Of a stretch of 64,000 nucleotides of DNA, positions 17,897 through 26,382 are shown one piece after another. Source of the DNA: an uncultured Aquimarina sp. (GTDB lineage Bacteria > Bacteroidota > Bacteroidia > Flavobacteriales > Flavobacteriaceae). Position 1 is the first letter of the stretch. Each line of letters begins with the position of its first letter. Location: NCBI GenBank assembly GCA_947499005.1, contig CANMML010000008.1, positions 1 through 64,000 on the forward strand. The letters run 5' to 3'. The notes beneath the pieces were generated by a model that did no database searches, was not told the origin of the DNA, and saw only the letters and a list, made by a program, of their open reading frames with translations. The translations under genes and the position numbers were made by a program.

Positions 17897-18502
17897 ATGA
17901 ATACATTACATCTGTACAAAGACAAAGAAATCCAAGGGAATTTTGAGCAAAAAAAACTCAATCTATTACTTAGCTTTCAAGTAAATTGTCCGGGGTGTTT
18001 TTTGTATGCCTTACCTCTTTTTAATCAGTTATACAAAAAATACAGTGAAGACTTAGGATTTCTAGCACTGTCTACTGCTTTTGAAAACTTTGACTTGAAT
18101 ACATCAGAAAATACGATTGACCTTGTTCATCATGGAACTTTAGTTGGCCATACAAAACATACATTAGCAGAACATGGTTTCGATACATTACCTATTGATC
18201 CATTATTTCCTATTGCTATGGATCAGAAGATGCAGGATCACCAAAAAGAGGAAATAGTTTCTCAAATCTGTCTTTTGAACCCTAATTATACTAGTTGGAG
18301 TGCGTATGATCAAGAATTATTTCAATCGAGAGTTTCAGCCTATGTTGATGCACAGCCAGAAGTATCTATGACATTTACTGCAAATCAATTTAGAGGCACT
18401 CCAACCATTGTATTATTTAATGATAAGAATGAAGTTTTGCAATCTTGGTTTGGTCACACTTTAAGATTTACTATTGAAGAGGAAATAGAAAAGTTTCTTT
18501 AA
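17897..18502 (+). CDS. Thioredoxin-like fold protein with CPGC motif
   Basis: The product has 201 residues and no export signal. The N-terminal strand LNLLLSFQ leads into VNCPGCFLYALPLF, a C-P-G-C redox motif at about residues 34-37 in the place of the thioredoxin CxxC. GTPTIVLF near residue 168 carries the cis-proline expected opposite the active site, and a final strand-helix (LQSWFGHT...EEEIEKFL) completes the fold. A long insertion of about 100 residues separates the first and last parts, as in TlpA/AhpC-TSA relatives. It is probably a cytoplasmic disulfide or peroxide reductase; its partner is not known. It lies divergent from the OsmC fusion gene, which also handles thiols, but no shared regulation can be shown. 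Confidence 0.65.
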   Translation: MNTLHLYKDKEIQGNFEQKKLNLLLSFQVNCPGCFLYALPLFNQLYKKYSEDLGFLALSTAFENFDLNTSENTIDLVHHGTLVGHTKHTLAEHGFDTLPIDPLFPIAMDQKMQDHQKEEIVSQICLLNPNYTSWSAYDQELFQSRVSAYVDAQPEVSMTFTANQFRGTPTIVLFNDKNEVLQSWFGHTLRFTIEEEIEKFL

Positions 18503-18599
18503 GTAAACTCGGGGCAAGCCCACGAGGCATTTATATGAAATAAAATTTTAATTTCAAGGCAAGTCTTGGGGTATTATACCCTTTGGTGGTGCCAATAAA
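18503..18599. repeat. Copy B of the ~100-bp REP-like element
   Basis: It starts at the first base after the stop of the thioredoxin-like gene and is nearly identical to copy A. The hairpin CTCGGGGCAAGCCCACGAG is best preserved here, with a bulged A in the 3' arm. Confidence 0.85.
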
Positions 18600-18628
18600 A
18601 AATCCCATTTCTGGTAGAAATGGGATTT
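18597..18628 (-). terminator. Terminator of the ilv operon
   Basis: AATCCCATTTCT and AGAAATGGGATT form a 12-bp stem with a 3-base loop. On the minus strand it is followed by six T, as expected for the end of ilvN transcripts 20 bases away. Confidence 0.8.
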
Positions 18629-18649
18629 ACTTATATTCAATTTAGAATT

Positions 18650-19180
18650 TTATTCTTCATCAAAATCTTTCAAAACATCAGATATCATCATCGCTTCTTT
18701 AGATACCGCAATACGTCCTGAACGTGTAAATTGCAATAAACCAAAAGGCTTTAGTGCTGAATGTAATGCTTCTGTTTCTATACGTCTTCCTGTTTTACTA
18801 ATCACAAAAAACTTTTTGTTTACAGTAACGATAGAAGCACCACTTTTCTTAATTATATTTTGAATCTGAGGCTCATCGAATAACAATTCAGACTTTACTT
18901 TATACAAAGCGGTTTCTTGAGAAATAGTCTCATTATCTGTATGATAATAAGCCTTAATCACTTCAATTTGTTTTTCAATTTGACCAACGATCTTCTTCAC
19001 CTTTTCTTCTGTCATTTTCACTAAAATCGTAAAACGATACACGTCTTCAATTTCAGATTCTGACGCTGTCATACTTAATAGATTTACATGACGCTTTAAA
19101 AAGATAGTTGAAATACGGTTTACTAACCCAACGTTATTTTCGGTGTAAACAGATATGGTATAATACTTTTTCTCTTCCAT
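18650..19180 (-). CDS. ilvN: Acetolactate synthase small (regulatory) subunit
   Basis: The 176-residue protein opens with YYTISVYTENNVGLVNRIS, a typical ACT domain, with KRHVNLLSMTASES following; the C-terminal half (about 85-176) is the second small-subunit domain (RIETEALHSALKPFG, RSGRIAVSK). In this family the ACT domain binds valine or other branched-chain amino acids and stabilises and inhibits the large subunit. It lies seven bases after the ilvB stop, the usual arrangement, and ends the operon before a strong terminator. Confidence 0.95.
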   Translation of the reverse strand: MEEKKYYTISVYTENNVGLVNRISTIFLKRHVNLLSMTASESEIEDVYRFTILVKMTEEKVKKIVGQIEKQIEVIKAYYHTDNETISQETALYKVKSELLFDEPQIQNIIKKSGASIVTVNKKFFVISKTGRRIETEALHSALKPFGLLQFTRSGRIAVSKEAMMISDVLKDFDEE

Positions 19181-19187
19181 GGCTGAA

Positions 19188-20888
19188 TTAACTTAATCTA
19201 ATATCAGAAACCGAAGCTCCTGTCGGAATCATTGGGAATACGTTATTTTCTTTCTCTACACGAACTTCTAAGAAGTATGGCCCTGGAGTCTCTAGCATCG
19301 TCTTAACAGCATCCGCTAAATGCTCTCGATCTGTTACACGATTTGCAGGAATGTTATATCCTTCTGCGATCTTAACAAAATCTGGATTCACCATTTCAGT
19401 AGAAGCATAACGATTATCAAAGAATAGCTCTTGCCATTGGCGTACCATTCCTAAAAACTCGTTATTTAGTACTAATACTTTTACTCCTATATTATATTGG
19501 AAGATCGTTCCTAATTCTTGAATAGTCATTTGATAACCTCCATCACCAATAACAGCAACTACTTGGCGATCTGGCGCCCCTTGTTTTGCTCCCATCGCAG
19601 CTGGTAACGCAAATCCCATAGTCCCTAGACCACCAGAAGTTACATTACTTTTAGATTTCACAAACTCTGCATAACGAATTGCCATCATTTGGTGTTGCCC
19701 TACGTCTGTAACAATGATAGCATCACCACCTGTTACTTCATTGACATTACGGATAACTTCTCCCATGCTTAATCCATCTTTAGACGGATATAATTCTTCT
19801 TGGATTACTTTTTCTTGCTCGATTTTATCAAAAGCCTTGAATTCAGCTAACCAAGAAGCATGTGTTTTCTCTTCTACTAATGGTAAAATATTTGCTATTG
19901 TATTCTTCACGTTACCCATAACAGCAACAGTACTTATTACATTTTTATTTACCTCAGCTGGATCAATTTCAAAGTGAATTACTTTAGCTTGTGTCGCATA
20001 TGTAGATAAATTTCCTGTAACACGATCATCGAAACGCATTCCAATAGCGATTAACAAATCACATTCATTGGTTAATTTGTTAGGACCATAATTACCATGC
20101 ATTCCTACCATTCCAACATTTAGATCATGAGAAGTCTCTAATGCCGAAACTCCTAATATCGTCCATGCTGAAGGGATCCCCGTTTTTTCAACAAAAGCCT
20201 TAAATTCTGCTTCAGCTTCTCCTAAAATTACTCCTTGTCCCCAAACGATCATTGGCTTTTCTGCTTCATTAATTAAAGCAGCAGCATCTTTCAACGATTG
20301 TGGGTCAGTTGGTGGAATTGCCTTATAACTACGAACTCCTTTACAAGGCTCATAACTAAAATCGAACTGTGCAAACTGTGCATCTTTAGTAATATCCACT
20401 AAAACAGGACCTGGACGGCCCGAACGAGCAATATAAAATGCTTTAGCCATCATCACAGGAATATCCTCCGCTTTAGTAATCTGAATATTCCACTTAGTAA
20501 CTGGAGTTGAAATACCAACGATATCAGTTTCTTGGAAGGCATCAGACCCTAATAAATGAGATGCTACCTGACCTGTAATACATACTAATGGTGTAGAATC
20601 AATTTGAGCATCTGCGATCCCAGTGACTAAATTCGTAGCTCCTGGTCCAGAAGTTGCCATAGCGACTCCTACTCTACCACTTGTACGTGCATATCCTTGC
20701 GCTGCATGAATCGCACCTTGTTCGTGACGTGCCAAGACATGTGTTAACTTGTCTTGGTACTTATATAATTCATCATACACAGGCATAATGGCTCCACCTG
20801 GATAACCATAAAGAAGATCTACTCCTTCTGCTAGCAGACAGCGAATTACTGCCTCTGCTCCTGATATACGTTCCGTATTTTTACTCAT
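19188..20888 (-). CDS. ilvB: Acetolactate synthase large (catalytic) subunit
   Basis: The 566-residue protein is a thiamine diphosphate enzyme joining two pyruvates, or pyruvate and 2-oxobutyrate, in the first common step of valine, isoleucine and leucine synthesis. The N-terminal domain has the conserved GYPGGAIMPVYDEL and the catalytic Glu region (ARHEQGAIHAAQGYARTSG). The C-terminal domain has the cofactor motif GDGGYQMTIQELGT...LNN around residues 450-480. Length and domain order are standard. It lies between ilvD and ilvN, seven bases from the latter. Confidence 0.95.
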   Translation of the reverse strand: MSKNTERISGAEAVIRCLLAEGVDLLYGYPGGAIMPVYDELYKYQDKLTHVLARHEQGAIHAAQGYARTSGRVGVAMATSGPGATNLVTGIADAQIDSTPLVCITGQVASHLLGSDAFQETDIVGISTPVTKWNIQITKAEDIPVMMAKAFYIARSGRPGPVLVDITKDAQFAQFDFSYEPCKGVRSYKAIPPTDPQSLKDAAALINEAEKPMIVWGQGVILGEAEAEFKAFVEKTGIPSAWTILGVSALETSHDLNVGMVGMHGNYGPNKLTNECDLLIAIGMRFDDRVTGNLSTYATQAKVIHFEIDPAEVNKNVISTVAVMGNVKNTIANILPLVEEKTHASWLAEFKAFDKIEQEKVIQEELYPSKDGLSMGEVIRNVNEVTGGDAIIVTDVGQHQMMAIRYAEFVKSKSNVTSGGLGTMGFALPAAMGAKQGAPDRQVVAVIGDGGYQMTIQELGTIFQYNIGVKVLVLNNEFLGMVRQWQELFFDNRYASTEMVNPDFVKIAEGYNIPANRVTDREHLADAVKTMLETPGPYFLEVRVEKENNVFPMIPTGASVSDIRLS

Positions 20889-20892
20889 TTTT

Positions 20893-20929
20893 TTTAGCTT
20901 TAGGCTATAAGCTTTAAGCTTTAAGCATT
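20893..20929. repeat. Heptad array AGCTTTA-type in the ilvD-ilvB spacer
   Basis: Reads in steps of seven as AGCTTTA, GGCTATA, AGCTTTA, AGCTTTA, AGCATTT, directly upstream of the ilvB start on the minus strand and so inside the operon transcript. Confidence 0.65.
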
Positions 20930-21037
20930 TGACTTCAACTACTCTTAATCAGACGACTGATAATTTGCAGTCAAAAAACTAATTTTTCAATTTAACTATA
21001 ATAGATCTTAATACTAACTACTTAGCACTAGTAAAGA

Positions 21038-22714
21038 CTAAAACTCATCCGTTACACACCCTTGAGATGCTGAAGAAACTGAACGTGCATACTTATACAA
21101 CACCCCTTTCTTCACCTTCAATTCTGGTGCAACCCATGATTTTCTTCTTTCTGCCAATACTTCATCAGAAACTTCTACATTAATAGTATTGGTTTCTGCA
21201 TCAATAGTAATCGTATCTCCATCTTCTACTAAACCAATTACTCCACCTACTTGTGCTTCAGGAGTAATATGACCTACTACAAATCCGTGCGTACCACCAG
21301 AGAAACGACCATCAGTAATAAGTGCCACTTCTTTACCTAATCCCACTCCCATAATAGCAGCTGTCGGCTTTAACATTTCTGGCATACCTGGCCCTCCTTT
21401 TGGTCCTTCGTAACGAATTACAACTACATCTCCTTTTTTCACTAACCCATCACGGATTCCGTCATTCGCATCATACTCACTATCGAATACTTTTGCTGTA
21501 CCAGAAAAACGTAATCCTTCTTTTCCTGTAATCTTAGCAACCGAACCTTCTGTAGCTAAGTTTCCATATAACATACGTAAGTGACCTGTAGCTTTAATTG
21601 GCTTATCTAAAGGCATAATTACTTCTTGTCCTTCATGTAAATCTGGAACATCAGCTAAATTTTCTGCTAATGTCTTTCCTGTTACCGTCAAACAATCACC
21701 GTGTAATAATCCTTCTTTTAATAAATATTTACAAACCGCTGGAATTCCTCCTACTGCATGTAAATCTTCCATTGCATATTTCCCTGATGGTTTCAAGTCT
21801 GCAATAAATGGAGTCGTATCACTAATTTTTTGGAAGTCCTCTAAAGTAAAATCAATATCTGCTGCTCTAGCGATTGCTAAAAAGTGTAATACAGCATTCG
21901 TAGAACCTCCTAAAATCGTAATCAAACGAATTGCATTTTCTAATGACTTACGTGTTACGATATCCGATGGCTTAATATCCTGCTCTAATAAATAACGCAT
22001 TTGCTTACCTGCTGCTACACATTCTGTTTGCTTCGCTTCGCTTATTGCAGGGTTAGATGAATTATAAGGTAATGACATCCCTAATACTTCGATAGCAGAA
22101 GCCATCGTATTCGCTGTATACATTCCTCCACAAGCTCCTGCTCCTGGAATTGCTTTACGAATTACTTGACGATATTCACCTTCTTCCATTGTTCCTGCTA
22201 CTTTTTCTCCCCAAGCTTCAAAAGCAGATACAATGTCTAGCTTTTTATCTTCGTGACATCCCGAAGCAATGGTTCCTCCATAAATTAAAATAGAAGGACG
22301 ATTCAAACGAATCATTGCCATTAAAGCTCCTGGCATATTTTTATCACATCCTACAACAGTAACTACACCATCATACGATAATCCTTGTACTACAGTTTCC
22401 ATAGAATCTGCAATTACATCACGAGAAGGTAATGAATAACGCATTCCAGGAGTACCCATAGAAATCCCATCACTAACGCCAATAGTATTGAAAATTAATC
22501 CAAAAGTTTCTTCAGAATTGACGCCTTCCTTGACTTGTTTTGCCAAGTCATTCAAGTGCATGTTACAAGGATTCCCTTCATAACCTGTACTTGCAATACC
22601 GACTAAAGGCTTTTTAAAGTCTTCATCTTTTAACCCAACCGCGTATAGCATCGCTTGTGCTGCTGGCTGTGTATCATCTTGCGTTACTCGTTTACTAAAC
22701 TTGTTAATTTCCAT
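21038..22714 (-). CDS. ilvD: Dihydroxy-acid dehydratase
   Basis: The 558-residue enzyme removes water from 2,3-dihydroxy acids in valine and isoleucine synthesis and needs an iron-sulfur cluster and Mg2+. The cluster cysteines are visible in [17 protein letters not shown] and [15 protein letters not shown]; the C-terminal half has [15 protein letters not shown] and ends [16 protein letters not shown]. Length is normal. It is the first gene of the ilvD-ilvB-ilvN operon; ilvC, ilvA and leu genes are not within the window. The spacer to ilvB is 149 bp and carries a heptad array. Confidence 0.95.
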   Translation of the reverse strand: MEINKFSKRVTQDDTQPAAQAMLYAVGLKDEDFKKPLVGIASTGYEGNPCNMHLNDLAKQVKEGVNSEETFGLIFNTIGVSDGISMGTPGMRYSLPSRDVIADSMETVVQGLSYDGVVTVVGCDKNMPGALMAMIRLNRPSILIYGGTIASGCHEDKKLDIVSAFEAWGEKVAGTMEEGEYRQVIRKAIPGAGACGGMYTANTMASAIEVLGMSLPYNSSNPAISEAKQTECVAAGKQMRYLLEQDIKPSDIVTRKSLENAIRLITILGGSTNAVLHFLAIARAADIDFTLEDFQKISDTTPFIADLKPSGKYAMEDLHAVGGIPAVCKYLLKEGLLHGDCLTVTGKTLAENLADVPDLHEGQEVIMPLDKPIKATGHLRMLYGNLATEGSVAKITGKEGLRFSGTAKVFDSEYDANDGIRDGLVKKGDVVVIRYEGPKGGPGMPEMLKPTAAIMGVGLGKEVALITDGRFSGGTHGFVVGHITPEAQVGGVIGLVEDGDTITIDAETNTINVEVSDEVLAERRKSWVAPELKVKKGVLYKYARSVSSASQGCVTDEF

Positions 22715-22848
22715 TTGGTGATATAATACTATTAATCTAATTCAATATAAATGTAGGCACTCTATTTTAAAACAATTTTAAAAGCTGAAATTGGTTACAA
22801 TGTTCAAGCGTCGTTTTAGAATAAAAACACCTCTTTTCAATAAGGGCA

Positions 22849-22877
22849 CAAAGATAGCTATATCTTTAAAATGACAA
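22849..22877 (-). promoter_or_regulatory. Promoter of the ilv operon
   Basis: On the minus strand, TTG at 22877-22875 is followed after 18 bases by TATCTTTG (22856-22849), a good match to the Bacteroidota -33/-7 pattern TTG-N(~19)-TAnnTTTG. The predicted leader is about 125 bases long. The rest of the gene-less stretch 22715-23125 shows only the gldFG promoter. Confidence 0.6.
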
Positions 22878-23077
22878 CGAATCACACAAAGTTTTGAAAT
22901 AATTTAAAAGAATTCTTGTTTTAACTAAAAATAATCAAACAAAACACTATAAACCTTTGTTTTTAATAGCATTAATTGAAATTATAATCTTATCATTTCG
23001 TTATAACGCTTAAAAGCAAATGTATCTCAACTTGAAAGGCTTCCTATGAAATGCTTATTTTTCAAATAGGATATGCT

Positions 23078-23085
23078 TACTTTTG
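23078..23085 (+). promoter_or_regulatory. Probable promoter -7 element of gldFG
   Basis: TACTTTTG fits TAnnTTTG, 40 bases before the ATG at 23126; no clear TTG at -33. Confidence 0.4.
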
Positions 23086-23125
23086 AATTTCATCTAATAC
23101 AACTTAGAACACTGCTATCTATTAT

Positions 23126-25504
23126 ATGAAAGCCATTTTTTTTAAAGAATTACGCCATTTTTTTGCAACTACCATAGGATATGTCTTTCTATGTATTTTT
23201 TTATTAGTAACAGGAATAGCTCTTTGGTGGCTTCACGGCAATCAAAATATTATTGATAGTGGTTTTGCTAGTCTAGATACCTTCTTCGAAATAGCTCCGT
23301 GGTTGTTGTTAATTCTAATTCCTGCAGTATGCATGCAGTCTTTTGCAGAAGAAAAAAAACTCGGAACCCTCGAATTATTATTAACAAAACCTATTTCTGC
23401 AAATAAGCTTGTGTGGGGGAAATTTTTAGGAGTATGGGCAATTCTATTCCTAGCCTTACTACCTACACTTGTATATGTCATGGGTATTAATGCCTTAGTT
23501 AATGAAAATCAATCTATAGATTTTGGAGCTATTAGTAGTTCATATATCGCTTTATTGCTATTGGGTGCAACCTATACCGCTGTAGGAATATTTACTTCTA
23601 CCCTATCTTCTAATCAAACCATCGCACTTATTTTAGGAGTGATCGCTTGTTTTACTGCCTATTATGGATTCTCTTTTTTCAATGAATTAAATACTGGAGT
23701 TGCTTTAAATCAATTCGGGCTAGATTACCATTATCAGCGAATTAACCAAGGGGTTTTAGATACTCGAGATCTCATTTTTTTTGCAGTAATCACATTTATT
23801 TTATTAAGAATCACCAGTCTTTTAATCTCTAAGAACAAGGATCAAAGTATCATCAAGAGTACAGTAATTCAAATAGTATTAGCCAGCTTGATATTACTCA
23901 TTGGGAATTGGAAATACCAAAGATTTGATCTTACAAAAGATAAACGATTTAGCCTTTCTGAAACCACTAAAGAAAGCCTCCTAAAGGTTACGAAACCCAT
24001 TGCTATTGATATTTTACTTGAAGGAAATTTACCTCCAGAGTTTAAACAACTACAACGCGAAACTAAGCAGTTATTGGAAACTTATGCTGCTTATAATCCT
24101 AACATCAAGTTTTCATTTGTAAATCCTTTAGAGCCTGTAGAGATTAGAGAACAAAATTTAAAAGAATTACAGCGTCTAGGTTTAACACCCGCAGAGGTCA
24201 GCACTCAATTTGAAGGGGTACTAAAAAAAGAAGTAGTTGTCCCATGGGCAATGGCTTACCTTAAAAATAAAACAGTTAAAATCCCTTTACTTCAAAATGG
24301 ATTGGGTGCTACAACGAATGACCGTATCAATGCTTCGGTAACTAAGTTAGAATATGCGTTTACCGACGCTATAAAACAACTTACTGAAAGTAAAACCAAA
24401 AAAGTAGCCATTCTAAAAGGGAATGGCCAATTAGATGATATTCACATCGCAGACTACATCAAGACGATTCAAAAACACTACCGCGTTGCTCCTTTCTCAT
24501 TAGATTCGGCTAAAATAGACCCTATAAAAACGCTGGATCAATTAAAAGAATTTGATTTGGTCATTAATGCTAAACCTACACAGTCTTTTTCTGAAAATGA
24601 AAAGCAAGTATTAGATCAACATTTACTCTCGGGAAAACGTCAAATGCATTTGATTGATATGGTCATCGCTGAAAAGGATAGCATATTTAACACCTCCAAG
24701 CAAAAAAGCTTGGCTTGGTATCGCGATTTAAAACTCAACGATTTCTTCTTTGCTTATGGTGCTCGTATTGAACCTCAACTTATCGATGATTTATATGGAG
24801 CTCCTTTAATTTTGGCTAAAGGAAATGATAGTAATACACAATATATTCCTTACCCATGGGGATATGCTCCATTGACTAGCCATCCTAGCAAACATGAGAT
24901 AACTAATAATTTGTTACCTATAAAATGTGATTTTGCCAATCCTATTGACACCTTAAAGAATGGTATTCAAAAAACTATTTTGTTACAAAGTTCCCGATTT
25001 ACAAAAACACAAGGAGTTCCTTTTGAAATGAATATTGCCAATAGCTTGACTCCAAAACCTGAAACGTACTACACTAATGGCGCTCAAAATATCGCTGTAT
25101 TATTGGAAGGCAATTTTAAAAGTTGTTACAGTCAACGTATCCTTCCTTTCAACATGCCTCAATACCGTGAAAAAGGAACTACTTCTAAACTTTTAGTTAT
25201 TGCAGATGGTGATATCATTAAAAATGGAGTACAGCAACAAACTCCTTTAGAATTAGGTTTTGACCCTATTAGTAGAAAGACTTATGGCAATAAAGATTTC
25301 CTAAGCAATGCTACCCATTATTTATTAGGGAATGAAGGCTTAGTTTCTTTAAAATCCAAACAGTTAATCATTCCTTCTTTAGATCTAGAGAAAGTTAGCA
25401 CTCAAAAAAATAAGTGGCAATGGGTCTGTCTATTATTCCCATTGGTATTGGTCAATCTTGGGTATTTAAGTTTTGTTTTATGGAGAAAACGTAAGTTTTG
25501 TTAG
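23126..25504 (+). CDS. gldFG: Gliding motility ABC transporter: GldF permease fused to GldG
   Basis: The single frame of 792 residues joins two genes that are separate in Flavobacterium. Residues ~1-240 are the GldF-type ABC-2 permease: start MKAIFFKELRHFF, six hydrophobic segments, and the cytoplasmic motif EEKKLGTLELLLTKPI typical of NatB/ABC-2 subunits. Residues ~245-792 are GldG: a membrane segment (IVLASLILLIGNW), then the extracytoplasmic domain beginning RFDLTKDKRFSLSE, a gldG/ABC-type_uncharacterised signature, and a final membrane anchor (WVCLLFPLVLVNLGYL) before RKRKFC. With the ATPase GldA, not in this window, these proteins are needed for gliding and T9SS function. No frame change was needed to read through the junction. 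It ends ten bases before copy C of the 100-bp repeat. Confidence 0.85.
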   Translation: MKAIFFKELRHFFATTIGYVFLCIFLLVTGIALWWLHGNQNIIDSGFASLDTFFEIAPWLLLILIPAVCMQSFAEEKKLGTLELLLTKPISANKLVWGKFLGVWAILFLALLPTLVYVMGINALVNENQSIDFGAISSSYIALLLLGATYTAVGIFTSTLSSNQTIALILGVIACFTAYYGFSFFNELNTGVALNQFGLDYHYQRINQGVLDTRDLIFFAVITFILLRITSLLISKNKDQSIIKSTVIQIVLASLILLIGNWKYQRFDLTKDKRFSLSETTKESLLKVTKPIAIDILLEGNLPPEFKQLQRETKQLLETYAAYNPNIKFSFVNPLEPVEIREQNLKELQRLGLTPAEVSTQFEGVLKKEVVVPWAMAYLKNKTVKIPLLQNGLGATTNDRINASVTKLEYAFTDAIKQLTESKTKKVAILKGNGQLDDIHIADYIKTIQKHYRVAPFSLDSAKIDPIKTLDQLKEFDLVINAKPTQSFSENEKQVLDQHLLSGKRQMHLIDMVIAEKDSIFNTSKQKSLAWYRDLKLNDFFFAYGARIEPQLIDDLYGAPLILAKGNDSNTQYIPYPWGYAPLTSHPSKHEITNNLLPIKCDFANPIDTLKNGIQKTILLQSSRFTKTQGVPFEMNIANSLTPKPETYYTNGAQNIAVLLEGNFKSCYSQRILPFNMPQYREKGTTSKLLVIADGDIIKNGVQQQTPLELGFDPISRKTYGNKDFLSNATHYLLGNEGLVSLKSKQLIIPSLDLEKVSTQKNKWQWVCLLFPLVLVNLGYLSFVLWRKRKFC

Positions 25505-25513
25505 TAATTCAAT

Positions 25514-25612
25514 AGTAAACTACGGGGCAAGCCCGCGAGGCATTTATATGAAACAAAAATTTAATTTCAAGGTAAACCTTGGGGTATTATAGCCTTTGGC
25601 GGTGCCAATAAA
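25514..25612. repeat. Copy C of the ~100-bp REP-like element
   Basis: Same order of hairpins as copies A and B, with about ten substitutions (for example GCCCGCGAGG and GGTAAACCTTGGGG). It lies ten bases after the gldFG stop, between two plus-strand genes. Confidence 0.8.
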
Positions 25613-25659
25613 CATTAAGATAACTTTCACAAAACACATCACTTAATAACTATATATTA

Positions 25660-25677
25660 GATACTTAAACAAGTATC
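25660..25677. promoter_or_regulatory. Perfect dyad just before the tssD-like start
   Basis: GATACTT-AAAC-AAGTATC is a perfect 7-bp inverted repeat with a 4-base centre that ends three bases before the ATG. It could be an operator or an RNA hairpin over the ribosome-binding region. Confidence 0.4.
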
Positions 25678-25680
25678 AAA

Positions 25681-26382
25681 ATGAGTGTAAAGGTAGAGCT
25701 ACACCTTGAAGGTGATATATACCCCATAAAGTTTTTTAGAACAGGTTTTCAACAAGGCATGAATATGGATGGGTTTCCGTCTAGTAAAATACGACAAAAA
25801 GGGATTCAACTCTCTTTGGATATGGTAAGGGCAGAAATTTTTGAAGAATGGGCATATCATAATCATCGAAAACTAGATTTCGAAATACACCTTATACCTA
25901 ATATTCTAGGATCTGGCAGAACTCGAGTGTTTAAATGCTACGAAGGTTTTTTGCACGAATTTACAACAGATTATAGTGCACATAGTAAGGAGCAAACCAC
26001 CTACCATCTAAATATTATGTGTGGCCGCATGGAATTTTCGTGGTCTACCTGCGTTTATAAAGAAAATTGGGCACAAGAACCCGTAGAGGCTGCCGTGCCT
26101 ACAATCATAGAAGAGCCCGAAAAGAAAACAACTAGTTATTATTTAACAGACACAGACGGAAATCAAATAGATGATTATGATGTAAATGACATCATAATAT
26201 TAAATATTGAAAGTCAAAATCGTATTGGAGATAGTGTAACCATAAATTTAGATGATGCTGAGTATGATTTCGAATATCAAGGGAATGTGCTCCCTAATGA
26301 CACTATACAAAACTATATCATCGGTAATGATTTAGAACAGATAACATTGAAAGTTGTCAAACAAAAAAATACCTCAGCATGA
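25681..26382 (+). CDS. TssD/Hcp-like type VI secretion tube protein with C-terminal extension
   Basis: The product has 233 residues and no signal peptide. Residues 1-~125 follow the Bacteroidota TssD pattern: a first strand (VELHLEGDIYPIKFFRTGF), the QQGMNMDGFPSS turn, RQKGIQLSLDM, EWAYHNHRKLDFEI, and a strand with CYEGFLHEF and an ending ...LNIMCGRMEF. This resembles the Hcp tube proteins of subtype iii systems. Residues ~145-233 add a beta-rich domain (SYYLTDTDGNQI, EYDFEYQGN) not found in plain Hcp. Its stop overlaps the start of the metalloprotease by four bases (ATGA), so the two are translated together, as expected for a tube protein carrying its effector. No other T6SS gene (tssB, tssC, tssK, vgrG) is in the window, so it would be an orphan cargo island. 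An alternative is a related contractile-injection tube. Confidence 0.7.
   Translation: MSVKVELHLEGDIYPIKFFRTGFQQGMNMDGFPSSKIRQKGIQLSLDMVRAEIFEEWAYHNHRKLDFEIHLIPNILGSGRTRVFKCYEGFLHEFTTDYSAHSKEQTTYHLNIMCGRMEFSWSTCVYKENWAQEPVEAAVPTIIEEPEKKTTSYYLTDTDGNQIDDYDVNDIIILNIESQNRIGDSVTINLDDAEYDFEYQGNVLPNDTIQNYIIGNDLEQITLKVVKQKNTSA

Noticed and set aside
22778-22840. A 20-codon minus-strand frame with a TTG start in the ilv leader, with several Val, Ile and Leu codons, as a possible attenuation peptide
   Set aside because: Branched-chain codons are only about a third, the start is TTG at the predicted transcript start, and no clear terminator/antiterminator pair follows.
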